A stretch of DNA of 64,000 nucleotides from Geomicrobium sp. JCM 19039 (GTDB lineage: Bacteria > Bacillota > Bacilli > Bacillales > Marinococcaceae): contig NZ_BAXB01000011.1 of NCBI RefSeq assembly GCF_000698145.1, positions 1 through 64,000 of the forward strand, in the 5' to 3' direction. A program made the translations under genes and the position numbers. Below are positions 47,930 to 57,769 of the stretch, piece after piece; position 1 is the stretch's first letter, and each line of letters begins with the position of its first letter. The notes under the pieces are model-generated. The model was given only the letters and a program-made list of their open reading frames with translations. It was not told where the DNA came from and made no database searches.

Positions 47930-48999
47930 ATGGAATTGTTTGAGGAGATGCAAACCGATCAATATGAGCAAGTGATCTTTTGTCAGGAGAAGACGTCTGG
48001 CTTAAAGGCGATTATTGCCATTCATGATACAACACTTGGTCCTGCTTTAGGTGGGACGAGAATGTGGAACTACGACAACGAAGAAGATGCACTCCGTGAT
48101 GTTTTGCGTCTAGCGAAAGGAATGACTTATAAAAATGCAGCGGCTGGCTTGAACTTAGGTGGTGGGAAAGCTGTCATTATCGGCGATGCGCGTAAAGATA
48201 AAAATGAAGGCATGTTCCGTGCGTTTGGTCGATACATTGAAGGGTTAAGCGGCCGGTATATTACGGCTGAAGATGTGGGGACAACAGAAGCGGATATGGA
48301 CACCATTTACCAAGAAACCAACTATGTAACCGGAAAGTCAAAAGCGTTTGGATCAGGAGGGAACCCTTCACCTGTAACCGCTTATGGTGTGTACGTTGGG
48401 ATGAAGGCAGCGGCGAAGGAAGCGTTCGGGACCGATTCACTTTCAGAGAGAACGGTAGCGATGCAAGGAGTCGGCAATGTATCGTTTGAACTTGGAAAGT
48501 ACTTACACAAAGAAGGAGCAAAGCTGATTGTAAGTGACATTCATCAACCGTCAGTGGACCGTGCGGTAAACGAATGGAATGCAACCGCTGTTGCCCCAGA
48601 AGATATTTATGATCAAGAATGTGATATTTTTGCTCCTTGTGCGCTTGGAGCTGTCATTAATGACGATACAATTTCAAGATTAAAAAGTGCAGTCATTGCG
48701 GGTGCAGCGAATAACCAGCTAAAAGAGCAACGTCACGGAGACGTTTTGCATGAGAAAGGCATTATTTACGCACCTGACTATGTCATAAATGCTGGTGGCG
48801 TCATCAATGTGTATGATGAATTGCTTGGATACAACCGAGAGCGTGTCATGAAAAAAGTCGAAGAGCTGTATCATTCAATGACGAGAGTATTTGAAGTGTC
48901 AAAGCGAGACAATATCCCGTCATATCAACCGCAGATCGCATGGCTGAAGAAAGAATTCGAAGCATTGGTGCTGTACAAAAAACCTATTTGCATAAGTAG
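47930..48999 (+). pseudogene. bcd: Bcd, leucine/valine dehydrogenase (C-terminal frameshift)
   Basis: NAD-dependent oxidative deamination of leucine, valine and isoleucine to 2-keto acids. [26 protein letters not shown] (catalytic Lys), [17 protein letters not shown] (NAD site) and [13 protein letters not shown] are present. Near 48925, CAACCG lacks one base; restoring it gives [18 protein letters not shown] and a stop at 48997-48999, the family's normal C-terminus. As read, the frame instead runs to 49027 with an unrelated tail and overlaps lpdV. First structural gene after the sigma-54 promoter. Confidence 0.92.
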
Positions 49000-49023
49000 T
49001 TTCTTTCTGGGAGGAGGATTCTT

Positions 49024-50439
49024 ATGACTGTAGAATATGATCTTGTCGTACTTGGAGCTGGAACGGGTGGCTATGTTGCCGCCATTCGCGCCGCGCAGTT
49101 AGGGAAGAAGGTCGCAATCGTAGAAGCGGGTACGGTTGGTGGCACGTGCTTAAACCGGGGCTGTATTCCGAGTAAAGCACTCCTAAAAAGCGCAGGCGTG
49201 TATCGAGAAATGAAAGAGGCAGCAACGTTTGGTGTGGAAGCGAGTGGGATCACACTTAATTTTGCAGAAGTACAAAAACGAAAGAATGGCATTGTCAATC
49301 AGTTACAAAAAGGGGTGCTTCACCTTCTAAAAAAGAACAACATCGATCTTTATGAAGGATACGGCCGCATGCTCGGCCCGTCAATTTTCTCACCGAGTGC
49401 TGGTAGTATTTCTGTTGAATTGTCTGGGGACCAAGAAAATGCCATCCTCGTACCCAAGAATCTCATCTTAGCGACAGGCTCTAAACCGCGTCATCTACCA
49501 GGATTAAACGCCGAATCTCCTTTCATCATGACGTCAGATGAAGCGCTTGAATTAGAAGCGTTACCTGCTTCTGTCGTCATCGTAGGTGGGGGTGTGATTG
49601 GAACAGAGTGGGCGTCAATGCTTGTCGACTTTGACGTGGATGTGACCATCATTGAGGCTGCTCCACGAATTCTAATGACCGAAGATGAAGATGTGGCGCT
49701 CGAGATGACAAAGCAACTAAAAGCAAGAGGCGTCAACATCGTGACCGGAACTTCCATCGATGTATCTACATACACGGAAAAAGACACCAAAATGAGTGTC
49801 CAAGCTGATGATGGAAGTGACTATGAAGCAGAGCGGCTGCTTGTTTCTGTCGGCAGAGAGAGCAACATTCAAGACATTGGTCTACAAAACACAGACATCG
49901 TAAGTGAACAAGGAAAAATCAACGTGAATACGTTCGGTCAAACCGCAGAAGATCATATTTATGCGATTGGGGATATCGTTTTGGGCCCAGAGCTAGCGCA
50001 TGCCGCGTCCAATGAAGGCGTGACAGCGGTTGAGCATATGTTTAGCCTAGACCCTGCCCCGTTGAACAGTTTTTATGTTCCGCGTTGTATATATAGTGCA
50101 CCGGAAGCAGCAGCGATTGGTTTTACAGAAACAGAGGCGAAAGATAAAGGGTATGAGATTGTGACTGAAAAAGTCCCTTTTAAAGCAATTGGAAAAGCGC
50201 TCATAAATGGGGATGCTGAAGGTTTTTGTAAAGTGATTGTGGATCAGAACAACAACGATTTATTAGGTGTTCACATCATCGGTTCTCATGCGACTGAGCT
50301 CATTAGCGAAGCGGCTTTAGCTTTGTTTGTCGATGCAGCTGGCGTTGAAATTGCCGAGACGATTCATCCGCATCCAACATCTTCTGAAGTCATGAAAGAA
50401 GCTGCACTCGCCATTGATTCGAGAGCGATTCATTTCTAA
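49024..50439 (+). CDS. lpdV: LpdV, dihydrolipoyl dehydrogenase E3 of branched-chain keto-acid dehydrogenase
   Basis: FAD enzyme reoxidising dihydrolipoamide on BkdB. 471 residues: FAD site [19 protein letters not shown], redox disulfide [13 protein letters not shown] (Cys42, Cys47), NAD site [17 protein letters not shown], and C-terminal His-Glu dyad HPHPTSSE. Intact, with a good GGGAGGAGG site 5 bases upstream of ATG. Confidence 0.95.
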   Translation: MTVEYDLVVLGAGTGGYVAAIRAAQLGKKVAIVEAGTVGGTCLNRGCIPSKALLKSAGVYREMKEAATFGVEASGITLNFAEVQKRKNGIVNQLQKGVLHLLKKNNIDLYEGYGRMLGPSIFSPSAGSISVELSGDQENAILVPKNLILATGSKPRHLPGLNAESPFIMTSDEALELEALPASVVIVGGGVIGTEWASMLVDFDVDVTIIEAAPRILMTEDEDVALEMTKQLKARGVNIVTGTSIDVSTYTEKDTKMSVQADDGSDYEAERLLVSVGRESNIQDIGLQNTDIVSEQGKINVNTFGQTAEDHIYAIGDIVLGPELAHAASNEGVTAVEHMFSLDPAPLNSFYVPRCIYSAPEAAAIGFTETEAKDKGYEIVTEKVPFKAIGKALINGDAEGFCKVIVDQNNNDLLGVHIIGSHATELISEAALALFVDAAGVEIAETIHPHPTSSEVMKEAALAIDSRAIHF

Positions 50440-50453
50440 AAGGAGGCATTTAC

Positions 50454-51446
50454 ATGTCCGCATCCAAGCATGCACAGTTAGGATTATCTGATACTGACGT
50501 TTTGTATATGTACGAATCTATGATTCGAGCAAGGAAAGTAGATGAGCGATTATGGCTATTAAATCGTGCGGGTAAAATCCCATTTGTCATTTCTTGCCAA
50601 GGGCATGAAGGGATGCAAGTAGGAGCCGCGATGGCACTTGATGGCAAAAAAGATTATTTGCTTCCATATTACCGAGATATGGCGATGGTCATGCACTTTG
50701 GTATGACGACCGAAAACATCTTGATGGCTAACTTTGCAAAAGCTGAAGACATTAGCTCAGGTGGACGTCAGATGCCTGGGCATTATGGTAGCAAAGCGCT
50801 TCGCATAGTGACCGGATCATCACCGGTGACAACCCAAGTGCCTCATGCGGTAGGTTATGCACTAGCTGGCAAGATGGAAGGGAAAGATTTTGTTTGCCTC
50901 ACTTCATTTGGGGAGGGCTCTTCAAACCAAGGAGACTTTCATGAAGCAGCGAATTTTGCAGGTGTACACGATTTACCCGTCATCTTCTTTTGTGAAAATA
51001 ATAAATATGCAATCTCAACTCCAGCTGATCGTCAACTCGCCTGTGAGAGCATTGCCGATCGTGCCGCAGGGTATGGGATGGATGGTGTATCCGTCGATGG
51101 AAACGATCCATTAGCGGTTTATGAAGCTGTAAGCCGGGCAGTGGAACGCGGAAGAAAAGGAGAAGGGCCAACGTTGATTGAAGCCGTATCGTATCGATTG
51201 ACTGCCCATTCTAGCGATGATAACGAGCTAACGTATCGAGAAGCAGAAGAAGTGAAAGCGGCAAAAGAAAAAGATTCAATTGTGACATTCACGAAATACT
51301 TGAAAGATGCGAAGTTGCTCACCGATGAACAAGAAGAAACCATCCATAAACAGATTCAGACAGAAATTGATGAAGCTACAGATCACGCAGAGCAAGCGGC
51401 GTATGCTGATGCAGAATCTGCGATGTTGCATGTGTATGATCAATAG
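50454..51446 (+). CDS. bkdAA: BkdAA, 2-oxoisovalerate dehydrogenase E1 alpha subunit
   Basis: Thiamine diphosphate-dependent decarboxylation of branched-chain 2-keto acids, giving acyl-CoA starters for branched fatty acids. 330 residues. The ThDP motif GEGSSNQGDFHEAANFAGVHDLPVIFFCENN is clear, and YRLTAHSSDDN is the phosphorylation-loop equivalent. Heterotetramer with BkdAB. Confidence 0.95.
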   Translation: MSASKHAQLGLSDTDVLYMYESMIRARKVDERLWLLNRAGKIPFVISCQGHEGMQVGAAMALDGKKDYLLPYYRDMAMVMHFGMTTENILMANFAKAEDISSGGRQMPGHYGSKALRIVTGSSPVTTQVPHAVGYALAGKMEGKDFVCLTSFGEGSSNQGDFHEAANFAGVHDLPVIFFCENNKYAISTPADRQLACESIADRAAGYGMDGVSVDGNDPLAVYEAVSRAVERGRKGEGPTLIEAVSYRLTAHSSDDNELTYREAEEVKAAKEKDSIVTFTKYLKDAKLLTDEQEETIHKQIQTEIDEATDHAEQAAYADAESAMLHVYDQ

Positions 51447-51460
51447 AGGAGGATTTTCTT

Positions 51461-52441
51461 ATGGCGATGATGAATTACCTCGGAGCAATTAATCTTGCAC
51501 TCAAAGAAGAGATGGAGCGAGATGAAAAGGTTTTCATTCTCGGTGAAGATGTCGGCAAGCGCGGGGGCGTATTCCTTGCAACCGAAGGTTTATACGAACA
51601 ATTTGGCGACCGTGTACTTGATACACCTTTATCAGAATCAGCGATTGCCGGTGTCGGGATTGGCGCTGCGATGTATGGGATGAGGCCGGTTGCTGAAATG
51701 CAGTTTGCTGACTTTATGTTGCCTGCTGTCAATCAAATTGTTTCAGAAGCTGCAAAGATTCGCTATCGATCAAACAACGACTTTCACGTACCATTAACTG
51801 TAAGAGCGCCATACGGCGGAGGGGTCCACGGGGCGTTGTATCACTCTCAATCGATGGAAGCGATGTTTAATAGTATTCCGGGTCTTAAAATCGTCATTCC
51901 GTCAAGCCCGTATGACGCAAAAGGTCTTTTAAAAGCCGCCATTCGAGATGAAGACCCGGTTTTGTTTTTTGAGCATAAACGTGCGTACCGCCTTTTAAAA
52001 GGTGAAGTGCCAGAAGAGGATTACACACTGCCCATCGGCAAAGCTGCCCTCAAGCAAGAAGGAGAAGACGTGACGGTCATTACGTACGGACTGAGCGTCC
52101 ATTTTGCCGAACAAGCGGCGAAGGAGTTAGAAGAAACAGGAATAAGCACACATATCCTTGATCTTAGAACCGTGTATCCGATGGACCGAGATGCCATTGT
52201 TGATGCTGCTAAGAAAACAGGTAAAGTCCTTCTGGTCACAGATGATAACAAAGAGGGAAGCGTTATGAGTGAGGTTGCAGCTATTATTGCTGAAGAGTGT
52301 TTATTTGACCTCGACGCCCCTGTAGAGCGACTTGCAGCGCCAGATGTTCCTGCAATGCCTTATGCGTCGCCGCTTGAGAAACAATTTCTTGTTACAAAAG
52401 ATAAAATCCAATCAGCAATTCAAGAACTTGCTGAGTTCTAG
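51461..52441 (+). CDS. bkdAB: BkdAB, 2-oxoisovalerate dehydrogenase E1 beta subunit
   Basis: Beta subunit of the E1 component, 326 residues, with LGEDVGKRGGVFLATEGL, DTPLSESAIAGVGIGAAMYG, RAPYGGGVHGALYHSQS and VEQLAAPDVP-like VERLAAPDVPAMPYA. Intact. AGGAGGATT site before ATG. Confidence 0.95.
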   Translation: MAMMNYLGAINLALKEEMERDEKVFILGEDVGKRGGVFLATEGLYEQFGDRVLDTPLSESAIAGVGIGAAMYGMRPVAEMQFADFMLPAVNQIVSEAAKIRYRSNNDFHVPLTVRAPYGGGVHGALYHSQSMEAMFNSIPGLKIVIPSSPYDAKGLLKAAIRDEDPVLFFEHKRAYRLLKGEVPEEDYTLPIGKAALKQEGEDVTVITYGLSVHFAEQAAKELEETGISTHILDLRTVYPMDRDAIVDAAKKTGKVLLVTDDNKEGSVMSEVAAIIAEECLFDLDAPVERLAAPDVPAMPYASPLEKQFLVTKDKIQSAIQELAEF

Positions 52442-52452
52442 GAGGGGTTCGG

Positions 52453-53687
52453 ATGGCGAAGGAAATTACGATGCCGCAACTGGGCGAAAGTGTAACTGAA
52501 GGGACAATCGATCGTTGGCTCGTGGAAGTAGGCGATCAAGTGAATAAATATGACCCACTCGCTGAAGTGACGACGGACAAAGTGAACGCGGAAGTTCCTT
52601 CTTCTTTTAGTGGGACCATTAAAGAGCTCGTCGTGAAAGAAGACACAACGGTTGCTGTTGGCGATCTGATTGCTTATATTGAAACAAATGATGAAGAAGG
52701 ACCAGAACGTGAGCAAGAACGTGAAAACAAAGAGCCTAAAGAAGCACCGAGCACGAAAGAGCAAACTGGGGATTCGTCCATGAAAACTCGTTATTCTCCA
52801 GCTGTTCTTGCCCTCGCAGGGGAACATGGCATCGATTTGCAGCAACTTACAGGGACAGGTCGCGGTGGACGGATCACCCGTAAAGATGTAGAAGCATATG
52901 TAGCAGGAAGCGCAACTCGGAGCGCACCGCAAAAACAAGAAGCAAAATCAGCACCATCGGATGTGAGCGAACAGCGCCAAGAGCCCCAGTCTTTACGTGC
53001 AGGTGACGAGCGCGTGCCGGTTAGTGGGGTACGTAAAGCCATTGCCAATCGCATGACGCAAAGTGTTCAAGAAATCCCTCATGCTTGGACGATGGTTGAA
53101 GTCGATGTGACGAACCTCGTTCGTTACCGTGAGCGCATTAAAGGATCTTGGAAAGAAAAAGAGGCTATTCGTTAACGTACATGCCATTCTTTATGGAGAC
53201 CGTTGCACAAGCATTAAAAAGACACCCTGTGCTCAATGCAACGTGGGATAAGGATGCAATCGTCTACAAGAAAGAGATCAATCTTTCTGTCGCCATCGCC
53301 ACTGACGATGCATTATTCGTGCCGGTTGTCCATCATGCAGATGAGTTAAACGTGAATGGGTTTGCGCGGAAGTTGCATGAACTCGCCGATAAGACGAGAA
53401 GCAATACATTAAGCAACACGGATATGGCGGGGGGTACGTTTACGATTAACAACACCGGATCTTTTGGGTCGATTCAATCGGTACCGATTATTAATCACCC
53501 ACAGGCTGCGATTTTGTCGGTAGAATCGATTGTCAAACGACCGATCGTACAAAAAGATGACAGCATTGCCATTCGCTCAATGGTGAACTTATGTTTATCC
53601 ATTGATCATCGAGTTCTCGACGGCTTAGCTGCAGGCCGATTTTTACAAGATGTTAAACACGAACTAGAGTCATTTTCACACGAGTAA
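52453..53687 (+). pseudogene. bkdB: BkdB, lipoamide acyltransferase E2 (one frameshift)
   Basis: E2 component that moves the acyl group from E1 to CoA. Lipoyl domain with DKVNAE (lipoylated Lys), a peripheral-subunit binding domain (SPAVLALAGEHGIDLQQLTGTGRGGRITRKDVEAY), and the catalytic domain whose active-site SIDHRVLDG is near 53600. After GSWKEKE a G is missing near 53163; adding it gives EGYSLTYMPFFMETVAQAL. Joined about 412 residues. Lipoylation connects it to lipM upstream. Confidence 0.92.
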
Positions 53688-53760
53688 ATTGAGCAAGAGA
53701 TTTGAGTTTTTCCCTCGAACTCGTTACAATGTATAAAGATTGATTAAAGGGGGCATCAAC

Positions 53761-54183
53761 GTGGAATTTCAATATTTTATGAACGATGTAGTCAACGCTG
53801 CACGTGAAGAAATGTCTGAAGCTGGCTACGATCATTTACGATCCGTAGAAGATGTTGATAAAACACTTACGCAAGAAGGAACAACTCTAGTTATGGTAAA
53901 CTCAGTATGCGGTTGTGCAGGTGGGATTGCGCGTCCGGCAGCGGCGTACATGAGAAATTATGAAACAAAGCCTGACCGTTTTGCAACCGTATTTGCAGGA
54001 CAAGACCGTGAAGCAACAGATCACGCGCGTTCTTATTTCAAAGGCTTTGGACCATCTTCACCATCCTTTGCACTAGTGAAAGATGGAGAAATTAAAATGA
54101 TGGTTGAGCGTCACGAAATTGAAGGACATGAGCCTATTGAAGTTGTACAAAAACTTGAAAAAGCTTTTGATGACCATTGTTAA
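53761..54183 (+). CDS. brxB: BrxB, bacilliredoxin (YphP/YqiW family)
   Basis: De-bacillithiolating thiol protein that removes bacillithiol from mixed disulfides. 140 residues with the CGC active site (Cys50-Gly-Cys52) in [15 protein letters not shown] and [23 protein letters not shown] start at 53761. Followed by a small terminator. Confidence 0.94.
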   Translation: MEFQYFMNDVVNAAREEMSEAGYDHLRSVEDVDKTLTQEGTTLVMVNSVCGCAGGIARPAAAYMRNYETKPDRFATVFAGQDREATDHARSYFKGFGPSSPSFALVKDGEIKMMVERHEIEGHEPIEVVQKLEKAFDDHC

Positions 54184-54192
54184 TTACAATCT

Positions 54193-54215
54193 GAGCCGCT
54201 TCTTAGCGGCTTTCA
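54193..54215 (+). terminator. brxB terminator
   Basis: GAGCCGCT / AGCGGCTTTC seven-bp stem with TCTT loop; weak T-run. Confidence 0.6.
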
Positions 54216-54244
54216 TGATGTAGATAGAGGAGTCGAATTAAAGA

Positions 54245-54616
54245 ATGATGAATGAACTGTATGAACGAGTACAAGATTACTTAAACATGGAAGAAGAAAT
54301 TGACTTTAAAGAATTCCAAGCGTACTACAAGAAAGTCACAGACTATTTACAAGCAGAAGGACAAGACTTGGAAGAGGAGAATTTGTGGAAAGGCCTACTC
54401 GTTGTGGAAAGCATTGCATCCAACTCTTCCAACCGTGCGAAAGAGATACGTAAAGGTCCAGAAGTAAAGAAATATAAGCGAATGAACGAACGTATGAAGC
54501 TTTGGGCGCAAAACATTACAAAACGTCTTACTGCTTTAGGGTATACAGATGAGCAGATTAATGAGCGTTTTCATGAAATGTTAGAAGAGCGCGAAGAAAA
54601 TCAGAAAGATTCCTAG
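54245..54616 (+). CDS. hypothetical helical protein
   Basis: 123 residues, mostly charged and helical: FKEFQAYYKKVTDYLQAEGQDLEEENLWKGLLVVESIASNSSNRAKEIRKGPEVKKYKRM, and a basic/acidic C-terminus. No signal peptide or membrane segment. Lies between brxB and a tRNA-Arg promoter. I do not recognise the family. Ribosome site AGAGGAG lies somewhat far (12 bases) from ATG. Confidence 0.65.
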   Translation: MMNELYERVQDYLNMEEEIDFKEFQAYYKKVTDYLQAEGQDLEEENLWKGLLVVESIASNSSNRAKEIRKGPEVKKYKRMNERMKLWAQNITKRLTALGYTDEQINERFHEMLEEREENQKDS

Positions 54617-54623
54617 AATATGA

Positions 54624-54653
54624 TTGACAGACGTTCTTATATTCCAATATAAT
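54624..54653 (+). promoter_or_regulatory. promoter of the tRNA-Arg
   Basis: TTGACA (54624-54629), 18-bp spacer, TATAAT (54648-54653): both hexamers are exact consensus matches, 18 bases before the tRNA. Confidence 0.9.
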
Positions 54654-54671
54654 ATAAGTTGTCTGTTTCAT

Positions 54672-54745
54672 GCGCCTATGGTGAAAGGGATATCACGCGA
54701 GATTCCGGTTCTCGTATTCCAGGTTCGAATCCTGTAGGCGCGCCA
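54672..54745 (+). tRNA. tRNA-Arg (anticodon CCG), apparently one base short in the T-stem
   Basis: 74 bases. Acceptor GCGCCTA pairs perfectly with TAGGCGC before G-CCA; D-arm GTGA/TCAC; anticodon stem CGAGA/TCTCG encloses TTCCGGT, giving CCG. The T-arm reads CCAGG-TTCGAAT-CCTG, where the 3' strand should be CCTGG. One G appears to be missing at about 54735. Confidence 0.88.
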
Positions 54746-54980
54746 ATCAGTACCATGAGTGGGCGAGTACCCATACATACAATAAATTAGAAGCACGATC
54801 AGCAAATGCTTTCCATCGGCGAACGTTTCAGCTTCCTCAAAAGAAATTAGCTTTTGAGGATGTATAGCTGTTGCTCTCCTTTCGGTAAGTATACTGACGT
54901 GCTTTTTTATTGAATAGCAAAACGAATCTGGATGCATCATAACTAAAGATGGTGAAGATGGGGGGGACTGTTGCGCAAAC
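54746..54980. other. intergenic region between tRNA and yqjA
   Basis: No gene recognised. Contains a 10-bp inverted repeat TCCTCAAAAG / CTTTTGAGGA at about 54835-54861, without a T-run. Confidence 0.5.
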
Positions 54981-56006
54981 GTGAAGCTTGTGCAACGGGA
55001 ACAAGTGTTTTTTGGGTATCGCACGTTAAAAACAGCCATCGGTGCAGCGGTAGCAATTTTTATTGCACAGTGGCTAAACTTAGACTTTTTTGCTGCTGCT
55101 GCAATTATAACTGTACTTTGCATTCGCGGTACGAAAAAAGGGTCGTTACGGAAAGCTTGGGAACTTTTTGTAGCGTCGATGACGGGGTTGTTCTTTGCCG
55201 TAGTAATCTTTGAGGTGCTAGGTTATCATCCGCTATCTTTAGCGGTACTCATCGTTTTGTTCATCCCAGCATTACTTAAATTTAAAAGCCATTGACGGCA
55301 TTATAACGAGTATTGTCATCTTGCTCCATATCTACACGGTAGGTACAGTATCATTTACAATCCTTTGGAATGAATTTTTGCTTATCGTCATTGGGGTTAC
55401 CGTAGGACTCATCATGAATTTGTATATGCCTAGTTTAGATGATGATATTTATGAGGATCAGATTCAGTTAGAGGAATACTTTGAACGAATACTAAAAGAG
55501 TATTCCAAATATCTTTATAACAAAGATGATGATTGGGATGGAAAAGAACTAACGCTGCGGGGGATTTAATTAAGAACGGAAAAGCGAAGGCACTTCGGGC
55601 GATTGACAATCATTTTTTGCGTCATGATGACTATTTTTATCATTACTTTGATATGAGAGAGAAGCAGTTGGCCATCCTCGAACGCATTCTGCCGTTTATC
55701 TCGACATTGGAAACAACGTCAGAAGGGAAACAGATGGCGTCATTTTTAAAACGATTAAGTGGTGCAGTAAACCCAGGCAATACGGCTGGTCATTTTTTAG
55801 AGGAATTGGATGTGCTTAGACATAACTTCTCAGAACACCAATTACCGAAAAATCATGTTGAGTTTACGACACGCGCATCGCTTTTCTACATCATTCATGA
55901 GATGGAAGAGTATTTGACGATTAAGCAGATGTTTAAACCCGATGAGAATCGAACACATATGATTAAGAAAAAGAAGAAACTCAAAAGAAAAGGCGTGTCT
56001 TCATAG
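54981..56006 (+). pseudogene. yqjA: YqjA-like aromatic acid exporter family protein (two frameshifts)
   Basis: Membrane protein of the DUF939/ArAE family. Segment one (from a GTG near 54981) has VFFGYRTLKTAIGAAVAIFIAQWLNLDFFAAAAIITVL and several helices to PALLKFK. A +1 in AAAA near 55285 gives AIDGIITSIVILLHIYTVGTVSF, and a -1 near 55550 leads to GDLIKNGKAKALRAIDNHFL and the cytoplasmic helical domain to 56006. The shifts cancel; total about 341 residues. Start codon uncertain. Confidence 0.82.
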
Positions 56007-56022
56007 GAGGTGTCATAGATTC

Positions 56023-56532
56023 GTGAATGTTTTACTGATCATTACCGTATTGATGTCTTCTTTGTGGCCGATGGACGTGCCCCCTGAACAAGGAGACCCA
56101 TACATTATTGTAAACAAGGCGAGTAATGAAGTCGGTTGGATCAATGACGGGAACGTACAAGACGTGTTTCCTGCAGCCACTGGACGCACGAAGGATTTAA
56201 CGCCTGAAGGTGAATTTACGCTCATTGTTAAAGCGAAGGATCCGTATTACCGAAAGCTCGACATTGAAGGTGGATCAAAGGATAATCCACTCGGCAGTCG
56301 CTGGCTTGGATTTGACGCTAAAGGAACGGACGGTAGAATGTATGGCATTCATGGAACGAACGAACCTGAAAAAATATCTGAGTATGTTTCCAATGGGTGT
56401 ATTCGTTTACGTAACGATGATGTAATTCGTTTATTTGACCAAGCCCCTGTCGGAACACGCGTGTGGGTAGGCGCTGAACAGCACAAGTCAATCGCTACGA
56501 TTGCTGGGGAGTTGAATCTCTTATATGAATAA
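56023..56532 (+). CDS. L,D-transpeptidase (YkuD family)
   Basis: Peptidoglycan cross-linking enzyme of 169 residues with an N-terminal signal segment. The YkuD active site is complete: His110 in YGIHGT and the nucleophile Cys126 in SNGCIRLRN. GTG start at 56023 follows AGGAGG. It differs from YkuD-LysM proteins in having no LysM domain. Probably acts outside the membrane. Confidence 0.87.
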   Translation: MNVLLIITVLMSSLWPMDVPPEQGDPYIIVNKASNEVGWINDGNVQDVFPAATGRTKDLTPEGEFTLIVKAKDPYYRKLDIEGGSKDNPLGSRWLGFDAKGTDGRMYGIHGTNEPEKISEYVSNGCIRLRNDDVIRLFDQAPVGTRVWVGAEQHKSIATIAGELNLLYE

Positions 56533-56538
56533 ACAAAA

Positions 56539-56576
56539 CAAAGAGGCATGAAATGGGAACATTTCATGCCTCTTTG
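56539..56576 (-). terminator. terminator downstream of prli42
   Basis: Perfect 17-bp stem (56539-56555 with 56560-56576), GGAA loop; T-rich on the minus strand. Confidence 0.8.
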
Positions 56577-56590
56577 TATGAACATTATCC

Positions 56591-56689
56591 TTACATAAAT
56601 GAAGCTGCTCCGGCAAAGAATGTGCCGACAACGAGTACAAAAATCATCGTATAAATGATGACCTTTTGGAAGATACGTTTGCGAGGCAT
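56591..56689 (-). CDS. prli42: Prli42, stressosome-associated small membrane protein
   Basis: 32 residues: a basic N-terminus MPRKRIFQK and one membrane helix (VIIYTMIFVLVVGTFFAGAASF), the size and layout of the Prli42 miniprotein that anchors the stressosome in Listeria and bacilli. ATG at 56689 follows GGAGG by seven bases. Confidence 0.72.
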   Translation of the reverse strand: MPRKRIFQKVIIYTMIFVLVVGTFFAGAASFM

Positions 56690-56831
56690 CTCGATCCCTC
56701 CACTAAATTCATTACTTCTATTGTAAAGCCTAATTACGTTTGGAACAAGTCCAATTTCTTTACTGTTGATTTTGAACACGAATGACCGATATAGTAAAGA
56801 GAGGATGCCAAGAAGTAAAGGAGTTTCTGTC

Positions 56832-57281
56832 ATGGACATTGAACGAGTGGGCACGAAGGCAAGTCTAACCATTCCAGCACGCCATACAACCCGTGCGGCA
56901 AGGGCGAACTCATCAAATGGTTTTCAAAACATACTCGCTAAAGAGAAGATGGATCAGTACGTCGCACGTTTGAATGAATCATTCTCCAAAATAAAAGAAC
57001 AAGGCATTCGCCTTGCTGAAAACAGAACGTTAAAAGAACTTCAGGCGTATAAGGCATTAGTCAAAGGGTTTGTAAAAGAAGTCGTTGATGAAGGGTTAGA
57101 TGCGAAGCAGCAATCGGGATTTAATCATCGCGGGCAATCGAAGACATACCTACTCGTACAAGAAGTAGATCAAAAGTTACTCGACTTGTCGAGAGACATA
57201 TTGGATGCTGAACGACCACACTTGCATATTTTGCAACAAGTGGGACAGATTGAAGGGTTATTAGTCAATTTATACGGTTAG
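56832..57281 (+). CDS. YaaR family protein (DUF327)
   Basis: 149 residues, DUF327/YaaR: FQNILAKEKMDQYVARLNESFSKIKEQGIRLAENRTLKELQAYKALVKGFVKEVV and LLDLSRDILDAERPHLHILQQVGQIEGLLVNLY are typical. Helical cytoplasmic protein of unknown function. ATG at 56832 follows AAAGGAG. Confidence 0.85.
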   Translation: MDIERVGTKASLTIPARHTTRAARANSSNGFQNILAKEKMDQYVARLNESFSKIKEQGIRLAENRTLKELQAYKALVKGFVKEVVDEGLDAKQQSGFNHRGQSKTYLLVQEVDQKLLDLSRDILDAERPHLHILQQVGQIEGLLVNLYG

Positions 57282-57296
57282 AAAGGAGTTTTTTCT

Positions 57297-57769
57297 ATGG
57301 TAGCTGTGTTGTTTGTTTGTCTAGGCAACATTTGCCGTTCGCCAATGGCAGAAGCAATTTTTCGGAGTCAAGTAAGCGAAGCTGGTCTTTTAAATGAAGT
57401 CGAAATTGATTCTGCAGGTACAGGTCATTGGCACATTGGAAAGCATGCCCACGAAGGAACGCTTGGCTTCTAAAACAAAAGCAGATCGCACACGATGACT
57501 TGATTGCCAGGCAAGTAACGAGAGATGATTTAAAGCAGTATGATCTCGTCATTGCAATGGATGAGCAAAACTTTTCAGATTTACAAAACATGCGGAAAGT
57601 TGAAGATGACGTCGAGATCTCTCTATTGCTCGATTATTTACCCGAGCAAAGAGATAAAAATGTGCCTGATCCCTATTTTACTGGGGATTTTGAGGAAGTG
57701 TATGCGCTCATTTCTGAGAGTTGTGAGAATCTGTTGGCGGATGTTCGAAATCGGTGGCTCGTATCGTAA
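57297..57769 (+). pseudogene. low-molecular-weight protein tyrosine phosphatase (one frameshift)
   Basis: Class II LMW-PTP. The P-loop CLGNICRSPMAEA (Cys8, Arg14) is at the N-terminus, and the DPYFTGDF general-acid loop near 57670. A -1 shift around 57465 separates HEGTL from LLKQKQIAHDDLIARQ. Joined about 157 residues. AAGGAG site. Its stop TAATG overlaps the next gene. Confidence 0.9.

Noticed and set aside
54835-54861. TCCTCAAAAG / CTTTTGAGGA inverted repeat as a terminator
   Set aside because: Neither strand has a T-run following the stem.
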